Shown piece by piece: positions 1 to 8,001 of a stretch of 32,923 nucleotides of DNA. Under the pieces are notes generated by a model that was not told the origin of the DNA, did not search any database, and worked only from the letters and a program-made list of their open reading frames with translations. The position numbers were made by a program, and so were the translations under genes. The stretch comes from Opitutaceae bacterium. Lineage in GTDB: Bacteria > Verrucomicrobiota > Verrucomicrobiia > Opitutales > Opitutaceae. The DNA lies in assembly GCA_025360455.1 (NCBI GenBank), contig JANYCF010000180.1, positions 1 to 32,923 of the forward strand. Reading direction: 5' to 3'. Every line of letters begins with the position of its first letter. Position 1 is the first letter of the stretch.

Positions 1-1
1 C

Positions 2-454
2 TCGCACATCGTCGGCTCGCTCGAAGTCGGCAAACTCGCCGATCTCGTCGTCTTCAAACCCGCGCTCTTCGGCGTGAAGCCCGAGGTCGTGCTCAAAGGC
101 GGCTTCATCGCCTGGGCCAACATGGGCGACCCGAACGCCTCGATCCCCACGCCGCAGCCAACTTTCTATCGCCCACAATTTGGTGCCGCCGGCCGCGCGA
201 TTGGTTCAACCAACATCACCTTTGTGAGCCAAACCTCGCTCGCCAGCGGTGTGCTGAATTCGCTCGGACTCCGCCGCCGTCTCGAAGCCGTGAAGAGCTG
301 CCGCAAAATCGGCAAGAAGGACATGGTCCTCAACGACGCGCTACCAAGAATCGAAGTCGACCCTGAAACCTACACCGTCAAAGCCGACGGCGTGCATTTG
401 ACGTGCGAGCCAGCGAAGGTGCTCCCGATGGCGCAGCGGTATTTCCTGTTCTAA
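2..454 (+). CDS. ureC: Urease subunit alpha, C-terminal part (truncated by window edge)
   Basis: Urease alpha carries the nickel active site and hydrolyses urea to ammonia and carbamate in the cytoplasm. Only the last 150 or so residues are present; the open frame enters from base 2, so the gene starts left of the window. Visible family signatures are the beta-barrel segment [14 protein letters not shown], then [20 protein letters not shown], and the C-terminal tail ending in MAQRYFLF, which closely matches the usual end of UreC. The nickel-binding residues and catalytic His lie mostly upstream and cannot be checked. The TAA stop is followed after 3 bases by the next start, but that gene has different base composition and is probably not part of the urease operon. 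Identification is firm from the conserved tail. Confidence 0.95.
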   Translation, partial: SHIVGSLEVGKLADLVVFKPALFGVKPEVVLKGGFIAWANMGDPNASIPTPQPTFYRPQFGAAGRAIGSTNITFVSQTSLASGVLNSLGLRRRLEAVKSCRKIGKKDMVLNDALPRIEVDPETYTVKADGVHLTCEPAKVLPMAQRYFLF

Positions 455-457
455 ATT

Positions 458-1189
458 GTGATACAGATGAAACGACGAACTCTCGAGGAGCTGAAAGAGC
501 AAGCTGTCCGGCTTGCAGAAAATATCGGTGAGACCCCAAGCCGGAAAAAATTATTGTCTGTAATGAAAGAGAGCGAATGGGCCTATTACGGGATGACAGT
601 GACTGATTTTCAGAAGTATTGTGGGCTGGAAGTAAACAAATCTGGCTTAGAAACTAAAATTCCCGACGAAGATTTGCTAGGCGCACTTGCAGAATTGTGT
701 CTGAAGAAAAAACAGATTCCGCATCAGGCGATGCTTAGGAAATGGATTCGAGATGGGGAATACGACAGCCACACACTAGAAACGCGGTTCAACGGCATGA
801 TGGGCGTTCAGAGAGCACTTCAGAATTTTGCGAAAGCAAAGGGCTATAGTGAAGAATTCTTCCAACTTCCGGGTTGGAAAGTACAGGTCGATGAGAGTCC
901 TAACGCTGAAGGTGGCGCTTCTGCCAAAGGTTACGTTTATCTCCAGCAACATGGACACCGGGCGGAATACAAAATTGGGAAGACAAACAAGCCGATACGC
1001 AGAGAGGGAGAACTAAAGATCGAACTGCCAGAACAGATTCAACCGATCCATTACATTGAAACTGACGATCCGTCAGGAGTGGAATCCTACTGGCATAATC
1101 GATTTGCTGATAAGCGTATGAATGGCGAATGGTTTGGGCTCTCGAAGGAAGATGTGAAGGCCTTCAAGCGTTGGAAAAAGATCTTCTAA
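458..1189 (+). CDS. GIY-YIG nuclease-like protein (T5orf172/MUG113 type) with HNH-associated repeats
   Basis: 243 residues from GTG 458; ATG 470 is an alternative start. The C-terminal 90 residues fit the T5orf172/MUG113 branch of the GIY-YIG superfamily: GYVYL, then YKIGKT, an arginine pair (PIRRE), E and H in VESYWHNRF, and GEWFGLS. The GIY-YIG Tyr, Tyr, Arg and Glu positions therefore look intact. The first 140 residues appear to hold two copies of a helical repeat resembling the homing-endonuclease-associated HNH_repeat (residues about 8-60 and 69-128; the second contains IPHQAMLRK and LETRFNGMMGVQRAL). This suggests DNA binding plus nuclease activity, but no substrate is evident. The gene is clearly AT-richer than ureC and lies next to transposon debris, which suggests horizontal gain. 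An inverted repeat begins inside the stop codon (aacgaccg 1188-1195 with cggtcgtt 1209-1216). Domain call fairly sure; function unknown. Confidence 0.75.
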   Translation: MIQMKRRTLEELKEQAVRLAENIGETPSRKKLLSVMKESEWAYYGMTVTDFQKYCGLEVNKSGLETKIPDEDLLGALAELCLKKKQIPHQAMLRKWIRDGEYDSHTLETRFNGMMGVQRALQNFAKAKGYSEEFFQLPGWKVQVDESPNAEGGASAKGYVYLQQHGHRAEYKIGKTNKPIRREGELKIELPEQIQPIHYIETDDPSGVESYWHNRFADKRMNGEWFGLSKEDVKAFKRWKKIF

Positions 1190-1216
1190 CGACCGATCGG
1201 AAAAGTTCCGGTCGTT
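1188..1216 (+). terminator. Stem-loop directly after the GIY-YIG gene
   Basis: Perfect 8-bp arms aacgaccg and cggtcgtt are separated by 13 bases; the first arm overlaps the TAA stop. No T-run follows, so it is not a classic Rho-independent terminator. It may protect or stop the transcript, or be the edge of an inserted piece. Confidence 0.3.
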
Positions 1217-1364
1217 CCGACGGGGCCGAACGCTGAAAAAGGAGTCAGGTCATGGGGCTTGGGGTTGGTCACGCACGAATGCTCGCTCCGGTACGCTGAC
1301 GCGCGCTTAAGTGCCTATCCGAAAAAGGCAGCTGTTCAAAATCCCGGAAAACGGCCAAGGCTGA

Positions 1365-1599
1365 GTGATGGGGAAAAAGAAACAGGACTATCGGTTGCCA
1401 GACGAATTGTGGCAGCGGCTGGAGCCGCTGCTGCCCGAATATCAAATCACGCATCCGCAGGGTGGCGGTCGGCCGCGGCGCGCCGACCGGGATTGCGCGG
1501 ACGCGATTTTTTTGTGCTGCGGACGGGTTGCCAGTGGGCGGCGTTGAACGCCACCGGGATTTGCCCGCCAGCACGGCGCATGATCGCTTTCAAGCGTGA
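1365..1599 (+). pseudogene. IS5-family transposase N-terminal fragment, frameshifted
   Basis: The frame from ATG 1365 reads MGKKKQDYRLPDELWQRLEP followed by LLPEY and GGGRPRRADRDCADAIF. This is the DUF4096 N-terminal region of IS5/IS427-type transposases. At the seven-T run near 1508-1514 the family motif continues in the -1 frame as FVLRTGCQWAALNATGICPP, and near 1569 it moves to a third frame (STAHDRFQA) that stops at TGA 1597. The first shift could be the programmed -1 slip known in this IS group; the second shows decay. The DDE catalytic domain is absent. Several out-of-phase ORFs in this stretch are by-products of the broken frames. Confidence 0.75.
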
Positions 1600-1773
1600 A
1601 GGCAAGTCGGTCCCATGGAACTGGCGCTGGCGGCAGCGCTGAAAGCCCGAACCGTCGCGACTAACCGCTGGCTGAGCGAACATCTGCATATGGGGAAACT
1701 GCACGAAGTCAGCCGCAAGGTGACGGCCTGGATCGAAGCTCCGGATGTCGCGCTGAGCAGGAAACTTAGATGA
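1600..1773 (+). pseudogene. C-terminal remnant of a REP-associated (Y1/IS200-like) transposase
   Basis: The open frame after TGA 1597 gives, from ATG 1615, MELALAAALKARTVATNRWL followed by SEHLHMGKLHEVSRKVTAW, ending at TGA 1771. This resembles the helix-turn-helix-like C-terminal tail of verrucomicrobial Y1 transposases of the RAYT group (alanine-rich helix, then W(I/L)AxxLxMG). The N-terminal HUH catalytic domain is missing, so this is a dead fragment fused end-to-end to the IS5 remnant. Family assignment is from memory of the tail pattern. Confidence 0.5.
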
Positions 1774-1834
1774 ACGCATTAACGAGAACCGAGAGGATGG
1801 CTTTCATTTTTTGCTAAACGGCCATCCGACTCAA

Positions 1835-2458
1835 TTACCGTCCGAGTTTTTCCAATGCCAACGTCACCGCCGAAGTGCGATTTTCCACGCCTAGCTTGGC
1901 GAAGATGCTTTCGAGGTGCTTCTTCACGGTCGTGAGTTGAATCGCCAGGATGATGGCTATTTCGGGATTGGTTTTCCCCTGCACCACCCACGATAAAATT
2001 TCGGCCTCGCGGGCGGTGAGGCCGAGCGCAGCAGCCAGCGTCTCAGGTGTCACCTCGATCTTCGCACTGGGCGGCGGACCACCGGCCGTTTTACGGCGGC
2101 GGAGGCGCGACCTGACCGCAGCAATCAATTCTATAGGGTCGACGGGTTTCACCAAATAATCATCCGCCCCCAAATTCATGCCGGCACGCACATCATCGCG
2201 TTCGCTCCAGCCAGTCAGGAAAATAAAGGGGATTTGCGCGGTGGTCGGTTGATCGCGGAGCGTCTGCAACACCCGATGGCCATTCATTTCCGGCATGGTG
2301 ATATCGCACACGATCAGGTCGGGGGACTCACGCCCGGCGAGCGCGACGCCTTCTTTCCCATTATGGGCCTCCACAATATGGTAGCCCTCCAGAGTAAGCG
2401 CTTCCACCACCAGCTTGCGCATGCGCGATTCGTCGTCGATCACTAGGATTTTTTCCAC
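1835..2458 (-). CDS. LuxR/NarL-type response regulator
   Basis: A receiver domain (VEKILVIDDESRMRKLVVEA; phospho-acceptor Asp in LIVCDITMPEMNG, residue 52; TGW and LVKP switch residues) is followed by a short basic linker and a LuxR HTH (LTAREAEILSWVVQGKTNPE, then LTTVKKHLESIFAKLGVENR). It should bind DNA once phosphorylated by a partner kinase. The frame is open to an upstream start at 2554, but those extra 32 residues are not domain-like, so I chose GTG 2458, directly at the first receiver strand (207 aa). It is divergent from the globin gene with a spacer of about 150 bases, so the two may share a control region. Two kinases without their own output domains lie just beyond the globin and are candidate partners. 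Confidence 0.88.
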   Translation of the reverse strand: MEKILVIDDESRMRKLVVEALTLEGYHIVEAHNGKEGVALAGRESPDLIVCDITMPEMNGHRVLQTLRDQPTTAQIPFIFLTGWSERDDVRAGMNLGADDYLVKPVDPIELIAAVRSRLRRRKTAGGPPPSAKIEVTPETLAAALGLTAREAEILSWVVQGKTNPEIAIILAIQLTTVKKHLESIFAKLGVENRTSAVTLALEKLGR

Positions 2459-2612
2459 GCGGCGAAACTGACCGGAGCCGGGCGAGATGTAAAGCCCACC
2501 CGCATAAATTCCTAGCCGTTCGGCTAGCGTCCACCGGTCAATACCATGATCCAAGGATTTATGGCATATTGCAGCTCAAGCCCAATCTATCGACGCCATT
2601 CTTCTTCCCACC

Positions 2613-3050
2613 GTGACACCTCGCGAAATTTCCCTCATTAAAAATTCCTTCCGGCAAATCAGTCCGATTGCCGATCATGCCGGCGTGATATTTTATGCCC
2701 GGCTTTTCGAGCTCGATCCCTCGCTGCGCACGACTTTCCACGGTGATATCGGTGCGCAAGGCAGTAACATGATGCAGAGTGTGGGTTTTATCGTTTTCAG
2801 TCTGGATCAATTGGAAGTCATTTTGCCCGTGCTGCGCCAAATGGGGCTGCGTCATGTTGATTATCACTTGAGTGATGAACAATATGAGGTTTTCGCCGAA
2901 GCCCTGCTTTGGACTTTGCAGAAATGCCTCCGGGATGAGTTCACCTTGGAAACCCGTGAAGCTTGGGCCAAGGCCTACTGGCTGCTCGCGGAAACGATCA
3001 AAAACGGTTCGAGAGATGGCTTAGCCCGGCAGCGACGCGCAGTGGCTTGA
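2613..3050 (+). CDS. Single-domain bacterial globin
   Basis: 145 residues from GTG 2613, the usual length of a heme globin without a reductase domain. Recognisable parts are the A/B helices (ISLIKNSFRQISPIADHAGV, then FYARLFELDPSLRTTF), the CD-region Phe (F42), and the F-helix segment GLRHVDYHLSDEQYEVF, whose H81 should be the proximal heme ligand. The G helix contains ALLWTLQKCL. The family binds O2 or NO and may detoxify, store or sense these gases. The gene is preceded by a divergent response regulator and followed by two kinase genes, which makes a sensory or redox role possible, but it could equally be a stand-alone NO dioxygenase-like protein. No flavin or signalling domain is attached. 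Globin call is firm; role unknown. Confidence 0.88.
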   Translation: MTPREISLIKNSFRQISPIADHAGVIFYARLFELDPSLRTTFHGDIGAQGSNMMQSVGFIVFSLDQLEVILPVLRQMGLRHVDYHLSDEQYEVFAEALLWTLQKCLRDEFTLETREAWAKAYWLLAETIKNGSRDGLARQRRAVA

Positions 3051-3093
3051 GATAATTTTTCTTCAATCTATCGCTTTTAGCCTAGAAATTATT

Positions 3094-3124
3094 TTACCGG
3101 CGGCTGTTGTGTGGCTACCGGTAA
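3094..3124. repeat. Inverted repeat in the globin-kinase spacer
   Basis: Perfect 7-bp arms ttaccgg (3094-3100) and ccggtaa (3118-3124) with a 17-base loop. It could be an operator for a dimeric regulator or part of a transcript structure together with the next hairpin. No regulator assignment is possible. Confidence 0.35.
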
Positions 3125-3134
3125 GGGGTAACTA

Positions 3135-3177
3135 ATAGGGTGCAGGTCGGCTTAATCCGCCGTTGCTTGCGCCCTAT
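3135..3177 (+). terminator. Ten-base-pair hairpin between globin and hybrid kinase
   Basis: Outer arms atagggtgca (3135-3144) and tgcgccctat (3168-3177) pair over ten positions with one G-U; a small inner cgg/ccg stem is possible. It is followed by a T/C-rich stretch, not a clean T-run. Either a terminator of the globin transcript or a structured leader of the kinase operon, whose start lies 34 bases downstream. Confidence 0.4.
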
Positions 3178-3211
3178 TTCCCTTTTCCGATAGTGCTTAG
3201 ACTACCCTGCT

Positions 3212-6200
3212 ATGCCTGACTCTCCCCGCCACCAGCCCCAGACCGGGCCAAGCTCCCCAGCGCATGGATTGGGCCAGAACGAGGCACTCGATCACTTTGC
3301 CCAGGCTTTTCATGCGAGTCCGGCTTTGTTGATGATCGGTCGGCTGCCCGATGGCGTCTTCCTTGAGATCAACGATGCTTTTCTCGATGCCTCAGGCTTC
3401 ACCCGCGAGGAGGTTATCGGCCGCACCGCCTTGGAACTCGGCATTTGGAAAGATACAGCGGAACGTACCGCCCTGTTTGGCCAATTGAAGCAGAACGGTC
3501 AGGTACGCGATTTTGAAGCGGTGTTTTTCACCAAGCGACGTGAGCACCGCTACGTACTGCTCAACGCCAATCTCATCACTCATCGGGGTGAAGCCTGCAT
3601 TTTGTTGACGGCTTTTGATCTCTCAGAGCGCCGGCGGCGTGAGCAAGTACAAGAAGCCACTTACCAAATTTCCCGGGTTCTCCTTACGGGGGGAGAATTC
3701 CGGGCGATGTTTGCCGAAGTGCAAATAATTCTTGGCCGTTTGATGTCGGCGCGAAATTTTCAAGTCGCCCTGCAAGGTGAGGAAACCGGCCTTATCAGCT
3801 ATCCCTATTTCACCGACGAAGAGATTGTCTTCCCCCCGCCTCATCCTTTGGGCAACGCCCTGGTCGAACATGTGTTGGGTACAGCCGAACCGCTGCTAGT
3901 CCAGCAGGATGAGCTGCGGAAAATTCTCGGTCGAAACAACCGTTACCCCACTCAGGAAAAACCAGCTGCAACCACCCTGGCGGTTCCTTTGTTGATCGAT
4001 GGTCGGGCTATTGGTGTCATCGCCGTGCGCGATTACCAAAATCCTCAAGCTTACAGTGAAGAGGAAAAACGCATGTTGCTTTTCGTGGCGGAGCAGACGT
4101 CAGCTGCTGTACGCCGACAATTGAGCGACATACGTCAGCGCGAGTCGCAGGCCTATTTCGCCAAATCCCTGCAGACCATCCCTGTGATGGCGATCGTCGC
4201 CCGGCTCGACAATGGCGGCATCCTCGAAGTCAACGCCGCGTTCGAAAACAACTCCGGTTACAGCCGGGCAGAAGTGATCGGGCGCAGCTCACTGGAATTA
4301 AATTTCTGGATCGATATCGGGCAACGCGATAAATTCATCACCCTGATGCAAAGAGACGGACGGGTGCGAAACTTCGAAGGCGTGTTTCATACCAAGTTCA
4401 ATGCCGATCTCCATCTCCTGTTGAGTGCCGATGTGATTGAGCTGAATGGAATTCGATGCATGCTCACCATTGGCACGAATATCACGGAGCGTCGCCGCCG
4501 GGAACAGGTCCAGGAAGCAACCTATCAAATATCCCAAAAATTATTGAATGATGCCGAGCTCCCCGTGCTCTTTGCTGAACTTCACCGCACGATCGGCGGT
4601 TTGATGTCGGCCAAGAATTTCTCCGTTGCCCTCCTCAATTCAGACAGTCCCACCTTACACTTTCCTTATATAGTAGATGAGAAACAAGCTGCCCAGGAAA
4701 CCCGTACGCTGGGCTATGGTCTGGTCGAATACGTGCTCCAAAGCGGCCAACCGCTCCTCACCACAGAGGCAGAACTGGCTATTCTGCGGCGTGAACAAGC
4801 GCAATTTATACTGCCAAAAAAACCGGCCCCGCTTTGGCTGGGTGTGCCCCTGCTGATTGAAGGCCGGGCCATCGGCGTGCTCGCCGTCCAAGATTACCAC
4901 AATCCTCAGGCCTATGGCGAAGAAGAGAAACGTCTGCTCACCTTCGTCGCCGGTCAGGTGGCCAGCGCCGTGCAACGCCGCGAAACCGGTGAAGCCTTGC
5001 GGCGGACCGAGCGGCAATACCGTGGTATTTTTGAAAACGCCTTGGAAGGTCTTTATGTTTCCAGTCTCGAAGGCCGGTTTATTCGCGCCAATCCGGCGTT
5101 AGCCAAAATTCTCGGATACTCCTCTGCCGCCGCCCTGATCGCGGCCGTCAATGACGTGGGCCTGCAGATGTATGCGGATAGCAATCGGCGGGCGCAATTT
5201 CTGCAGCTCATTCATGATACTGATGAAGTCACCGATTTTGACTCGGAGATCATCCGTCCGGACGGCACGCGCGCTTGGGTGACAGAATCCGTGCGCCTCG
5301 TGCGCAATGCCACAGGGGCCGTCCTGCATTTCGAAGGAGTGATGGCTGATATCACCAGCAAACGCGAAGTGGCCCGCACCCTGCAACAAGCCAAGGAAGT
5401 GGCCGTGGCCGCAAACCGCGCCAAATCACAATTTCTCGCGAGCATGAGCCATGAATTGCGCACTCCGCTCAACGGCATTTTAGGCTACACCCAAATTCTC
5501 GATCGCGATCAAACCCTCAGCGCCAAACAACGCGACGGCGTCGAGGTCATCCATCAATCCGCCGAACATTTGCTCGCGCTGATCAATGATGTCTTGGACT
5601 TGGCGAAGATCGAGGCCGGTAAACTTGAACTGCATCCCGTGGAATTTAACCTCCCGGAATTCGCGCACACGGCAGTGGAATTTTTCTCTCCACGCGCCCG
5701 CGAAAAAAATCTGCGGCTCGAAAGTTCCATCGCGCCTAATTTGCCGCGAGTCGTCTGGGGTGACTCGCAACGCCTCCGCCAAGTTCTGTTTAATCTGCTC
5801 GGCAATGCCATGAAGTTCACCCAGCAAGGCGCGGTGATTTTCACGGTGGAACGTTCCGGTGATCTGTTTCTTTTCTCCGTGAGCGATACCGGCCCGGGCA
5901 TTTCCGTCGAAGATCAATCCCGGCTTTTCGAGCCCTTTTCCCAGGTAGGCGACCAGAGCCAACACGTCGGCGGAACTGGCCTCGGCTTAAACGTCAGCCG
6001 TAATATTGTCGATCAGATGGGGGGGACTTTGCGGGTCCAAAGCCGCCTGGGTTGGGGCGCACGCTTTTGGTTTGAAATCGCCCTGCCGGAAGTTCTCGGC
6101 GATGTCCTCGCGAATCGCAGCCCCGATGTCACCCGCCGCGTGATCGGCTACGAAGGCCCCCGGCTCCGCGTGCTCGTCGCCGACGATCATGCCCCGAACC

Positions 6201-6799
6201 GCACGGTGTTGATCGACCTGTTGCAACCCCTCGGTTTCGATATTCTCGCAGCGCATGATGGCCAGCAAGCGGTCGAGATTGCGCTGCGCCAACGCCCGGA
6301 TGTGGTCCTGATGGATCTACGTATGCCGCGTCTCGATGGCATGGAGGCCACCCATGCCATCCTCCGTCATTACCAGGAAAAACCGCCCTGCATCATTGCG
6401 GTTTCCGCCAGCACGCTGGAAGGTCCGCAACGTGCCGCGTTGGCCGCCGGCTGTGCCGCGTTTCTTTCCAAACCCTTTTTCGAAGAGGATCTATTCAACC
6501 TGCTGGAACGGCATATGGGAATTATTTGGCGCTCGAATATCCGCTCGGTCAGCGGAGAGTCCCGCGATCCCTTCCCCATTCTCCGCAACGCTCCCGCCGC
6601 CGCTGAAGCCAATGCCATTTTTGACCTCGCGACAAAAGGAGACGTCATGGGCGTACGCGCCTATGCGCAAGACCTCGCCCAACGGGTGCCGGAACACGCG
6701 GACTTCGCCCAGCACATCATCGATCTCGCCACCCATTTTCGCATGAAAGCGATTCGGACCTACGTGACCCGCTATCGTACACCTCCTCCCCAGTCCTGA
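3212..6799 (+). CDS. Hybrid sensor histidine kinase with duplicated PAS-GAF module
   Basis: 1195 residues, apparently soluble (no membrane segment seen). Domain order: PAS (about 30-140), GAF (150-305), second PAS (310-425), second GAF (435-590), third PAS (595-725), HisKA with H747 in SMSHELRTPLNGILGY, HATPase (N box FNLLGNAMKFT, G boxes DTGPGIS and GGTGLGLNVS), receiver with D1035 in VLMDLRMPRLDG, and an unassigned tail of about 110 residues. The first two PAS-GAF units are clear duplicates: both carry the linker ERRRREQVQEATYQIS and matching flanks. The kinase should sense small ligands, heme or redox inside the cell and start a phosphorelay. No HPt domain is obvious, so the tail or another protein must pass phosphate on. 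The next gene begins 2 bases after the stop, so the two are co-transcribed. Confidence 0.93.
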   Translation: MPDSPRHQPQTGPSSPAHGLGQNEALDHFAQAFHASPALLMIGRLPDGVFLEINDAFLDASGFTREEVIGRTALELGIWKDTAERTALFGQLKQNGQVRDFEAVFFTKRREHRYVLLNANLITHRGEACILLTAFDLSERRRREQVQEATYQISRVLLTGGEFRAMFAEVQIILGRLMSARNFQVALQGEETGLISYPYFTDEEIVFPPPHPLGNALVEHVLGTAEPLLVQQDELRKILGRNNRYPTQEKPAATTLAVPLLIDGRAIGVIAVRDYQNPQAYSEEEKRMLLFVAEQTSAAVRRQLSDIRQRESQAYFAKSLQTIPVMAIVARLDNGGILEVNAAFENNSGYSRAEVIGRSSLELNFWIDIGQRDKFITLMQRDGRVRNFEGVFHTKFNADLHLLLSADVIELNGIRCMLTIGTNITERRRREQVQEATYQISQKLLNDAELPVLFAELHRTIGGLMSAKNFSVALLNSDSPTLHFPYIVDEKQAAQETRTLGYGLVEYVLQSGQPLLTTEAELAILRREQAQFILPKKPAPLWLGVPLLIEGRAIGVLAVQDYHNPQAYGEEEKRLLTFVAGQVASAVQRRETGEALRRTERQYRGIFENALEGLYVSSLEGRFIRANPALAKILGYSSAAALIAAVNDVGLQMYADSNRRAQFLQLIHDTDEVTDFDSEIIRPDGTRAWVTESVRLVRNATGAVLHFEGVMADITSKREVARTLQQAKEVAVAANRAKSQFLASMSHELRTPLNGILGYTQILDRDQTLSAKQRDGVEVIHQSAEHLLALINDVLDLAKIEAGKLELHPVEFNLPEFAHTAVEFFSPRAREKNLRLESSIAPNLPRVVWGDSQRLRQVLFNLLGNAMKFTQQGAVIFTVERSGDLFLFSVSDTGPGISVEDQSRLFEPFSQVGDQSQHVGGTGLGLNVSRNIVDQMGGTLRVQSRLGWGARFWFEIALPEVLGDVLANRSPDVTRRVIGYEGPRLRVLVADDHAPNRTVLIDLLQPLGFDILAAHDGQQAVEIALRQRPDVVLMDLRMPRLDGMEATHAILRHYQEKPPCIIAVSASTLEGPQRAALAAGCAAFLSKPFFEEDLFNLLERHMGIIWRSNIRSVSGESRDPFPILRNAPAAAEANAIFDLATKGDVMGVRAYAQDLAQRVPEHADFAQHIIDLATHFRMKAIRTYVTRYRTPPPQS

Positions 6800-6801
6800 A
6801 C

Positions 6802-7857
6802 ATGCCTGAAACTATCCTGATCGTCGACGATACCCCTGCCAATCTCAGCGTACTGGCTGAATGTCTTTCAACCGCCGGCTACTCCCTGATGGTCGCGGAA
6901 GATGGAGAAGAAGCGCTTTCGCAAACCCAACTCTCGCGCCCCAGCCTGATCCTGCTGGACGTGATGATGCCAGGAATAGATGGTTTCGAAACCTGCCGCC
7001 GGCTCAAAGCATCTGAAGCCACCTGCGATATTCCCATCATCTTCATGACCGCCTTGGCTGACACCGCCGAGAAAGTCCGGGCGTTTAGCGCTGGAGCCGT
7101 CGATTACATCACCAAGCCTATTCAGCACGCAGAAGCCCTCGCTCGCATCAACACCCACCTCACGCTCTGCCAGCTCCGGCGCGAATTGGAAAAGGAATTG
7201 GCGCTCAAACAGAAGTTCATGCGCATCGCCGCTCACGATTTACGCAATCCACTCTGTTTGATTCTCATGGCCGGTGCCTCGGCCCGGCGCAAAGGCGCAC
7301 CACCCGCCATCGCCGAGCAACTGGAGAACATTGATTTCTCTGCCAAGCAAATGCAGAGTATCATCGATACGTTTCTAAACGTTCAGAAGCCCGGCATTGC
7401 GCGGGTTAATTTGCAAGTGCTGGCTCAAGCCGTGGTCAGTCAGAACGAACTCGCCGCGCAAAATAAAAATATCAGTCTGCTGCTCGAGGCCACCGAGTCC
7501 CTTCCTGTGGTCAGTACTGAAGCGGGCCACGCCTATCAGGCACTCACGAACTATGTGAGCAACGCCATCAAATTTCTCGCACCCGGCGGCCGGATCACGG
7601 TACGCACTCGGGTCATGGGAAATTCCGTTCGCGTCGAAGTCCAGGACGACGGTCCCGGGGTATTGGTGGCTGATCGCGCTTCCCTTTTCACCGAATACGC
7701 CAAGCTCTCCGCCCGCCCCACTGCGGGTGAAGAGAGCACCGGGCTCGGACTTTCGATTGTGAAGCAACTCATCGAATCCCAGCGGGGCAAAGTTGGCGCT
7801 CTGTTTCCCGAGACCGGTGGCTCGCTGTTTTGGTTCGAACTGCCGACGACAAATTGA
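6802..7857 (+). CDS. Receiver-histidine kinase (REC-HisKA-HATPase)
   Basis: 351 residues. An N-terminal receiver (ILIVDDTPANLSVLAE; D53 in LILLDVMMPGIDG; TKP switch) is followed by a short helix (LRRELEKELALKQKFMRIAA), an H box with H145 in AAHDLRNPL, and an HATPase domain (NYVSNAIKFLAPGG, DDGPGV, STGLGLSIVKQLI). This layout is typical of cytoplasmic kinases controlled by phosphorylation of their own receiver. It starts 2 bases after the hybrid kinase and probably accepts phosphate from it or works beside it. No DNA-binding output is present, so the LuxR regulator at 1835-2458 is the nearest possible end point; that link is inferred only from proximity. Confidence 0.92.
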   Translation: MPETILIVDDTPANLSVLAECLSTAGYSLMVAEDGEEALSQTQLSRPSLILLDVMMPGIDGFETCRRLKASEATCDIPIIFMTALADTAEKVRAFSAGAVDYITKPIQHAEALARINTHLTLCQLRRELEKELALKQKFMRIAAHDLRNPLCLILMAGASARRKGAPPAIAEQLENIDFSAKQMQSIIDTFLNVQKPGIARVNLQVLAQAVVSQNELAAQNKNISLLLEATESLPVVSTEAGHAYQALTNYVSNAIKFLAPGGRITVRTRVMGNSVRVEVQDDGPGVLVADRASLFTEYAKLSARPTAGEESTGLGLSIVKQLIESQRGKVGALFPETGGSLFWFELPTTN

Positions 7858-8001
7858 TTGGAATGTTTAGATTGGTTTGAGCCAGTGCTTCTCCCACACG
7901 TAATCGCTTCAAACAGATTTTAATTTCCTGCGTTGTACGCTTGCACGGCAAGTATACTCGGGCTTTGGTCAGAGCAGTCGAAATTCCTCACCCGTGCGCG
8001 C

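Noticed and set aside
1259-1642. 127-residue frame in the transposon graveyard
   Set aside because: Only the part after the seven-T run fits a transposase; the rest is out-of-frame translation.
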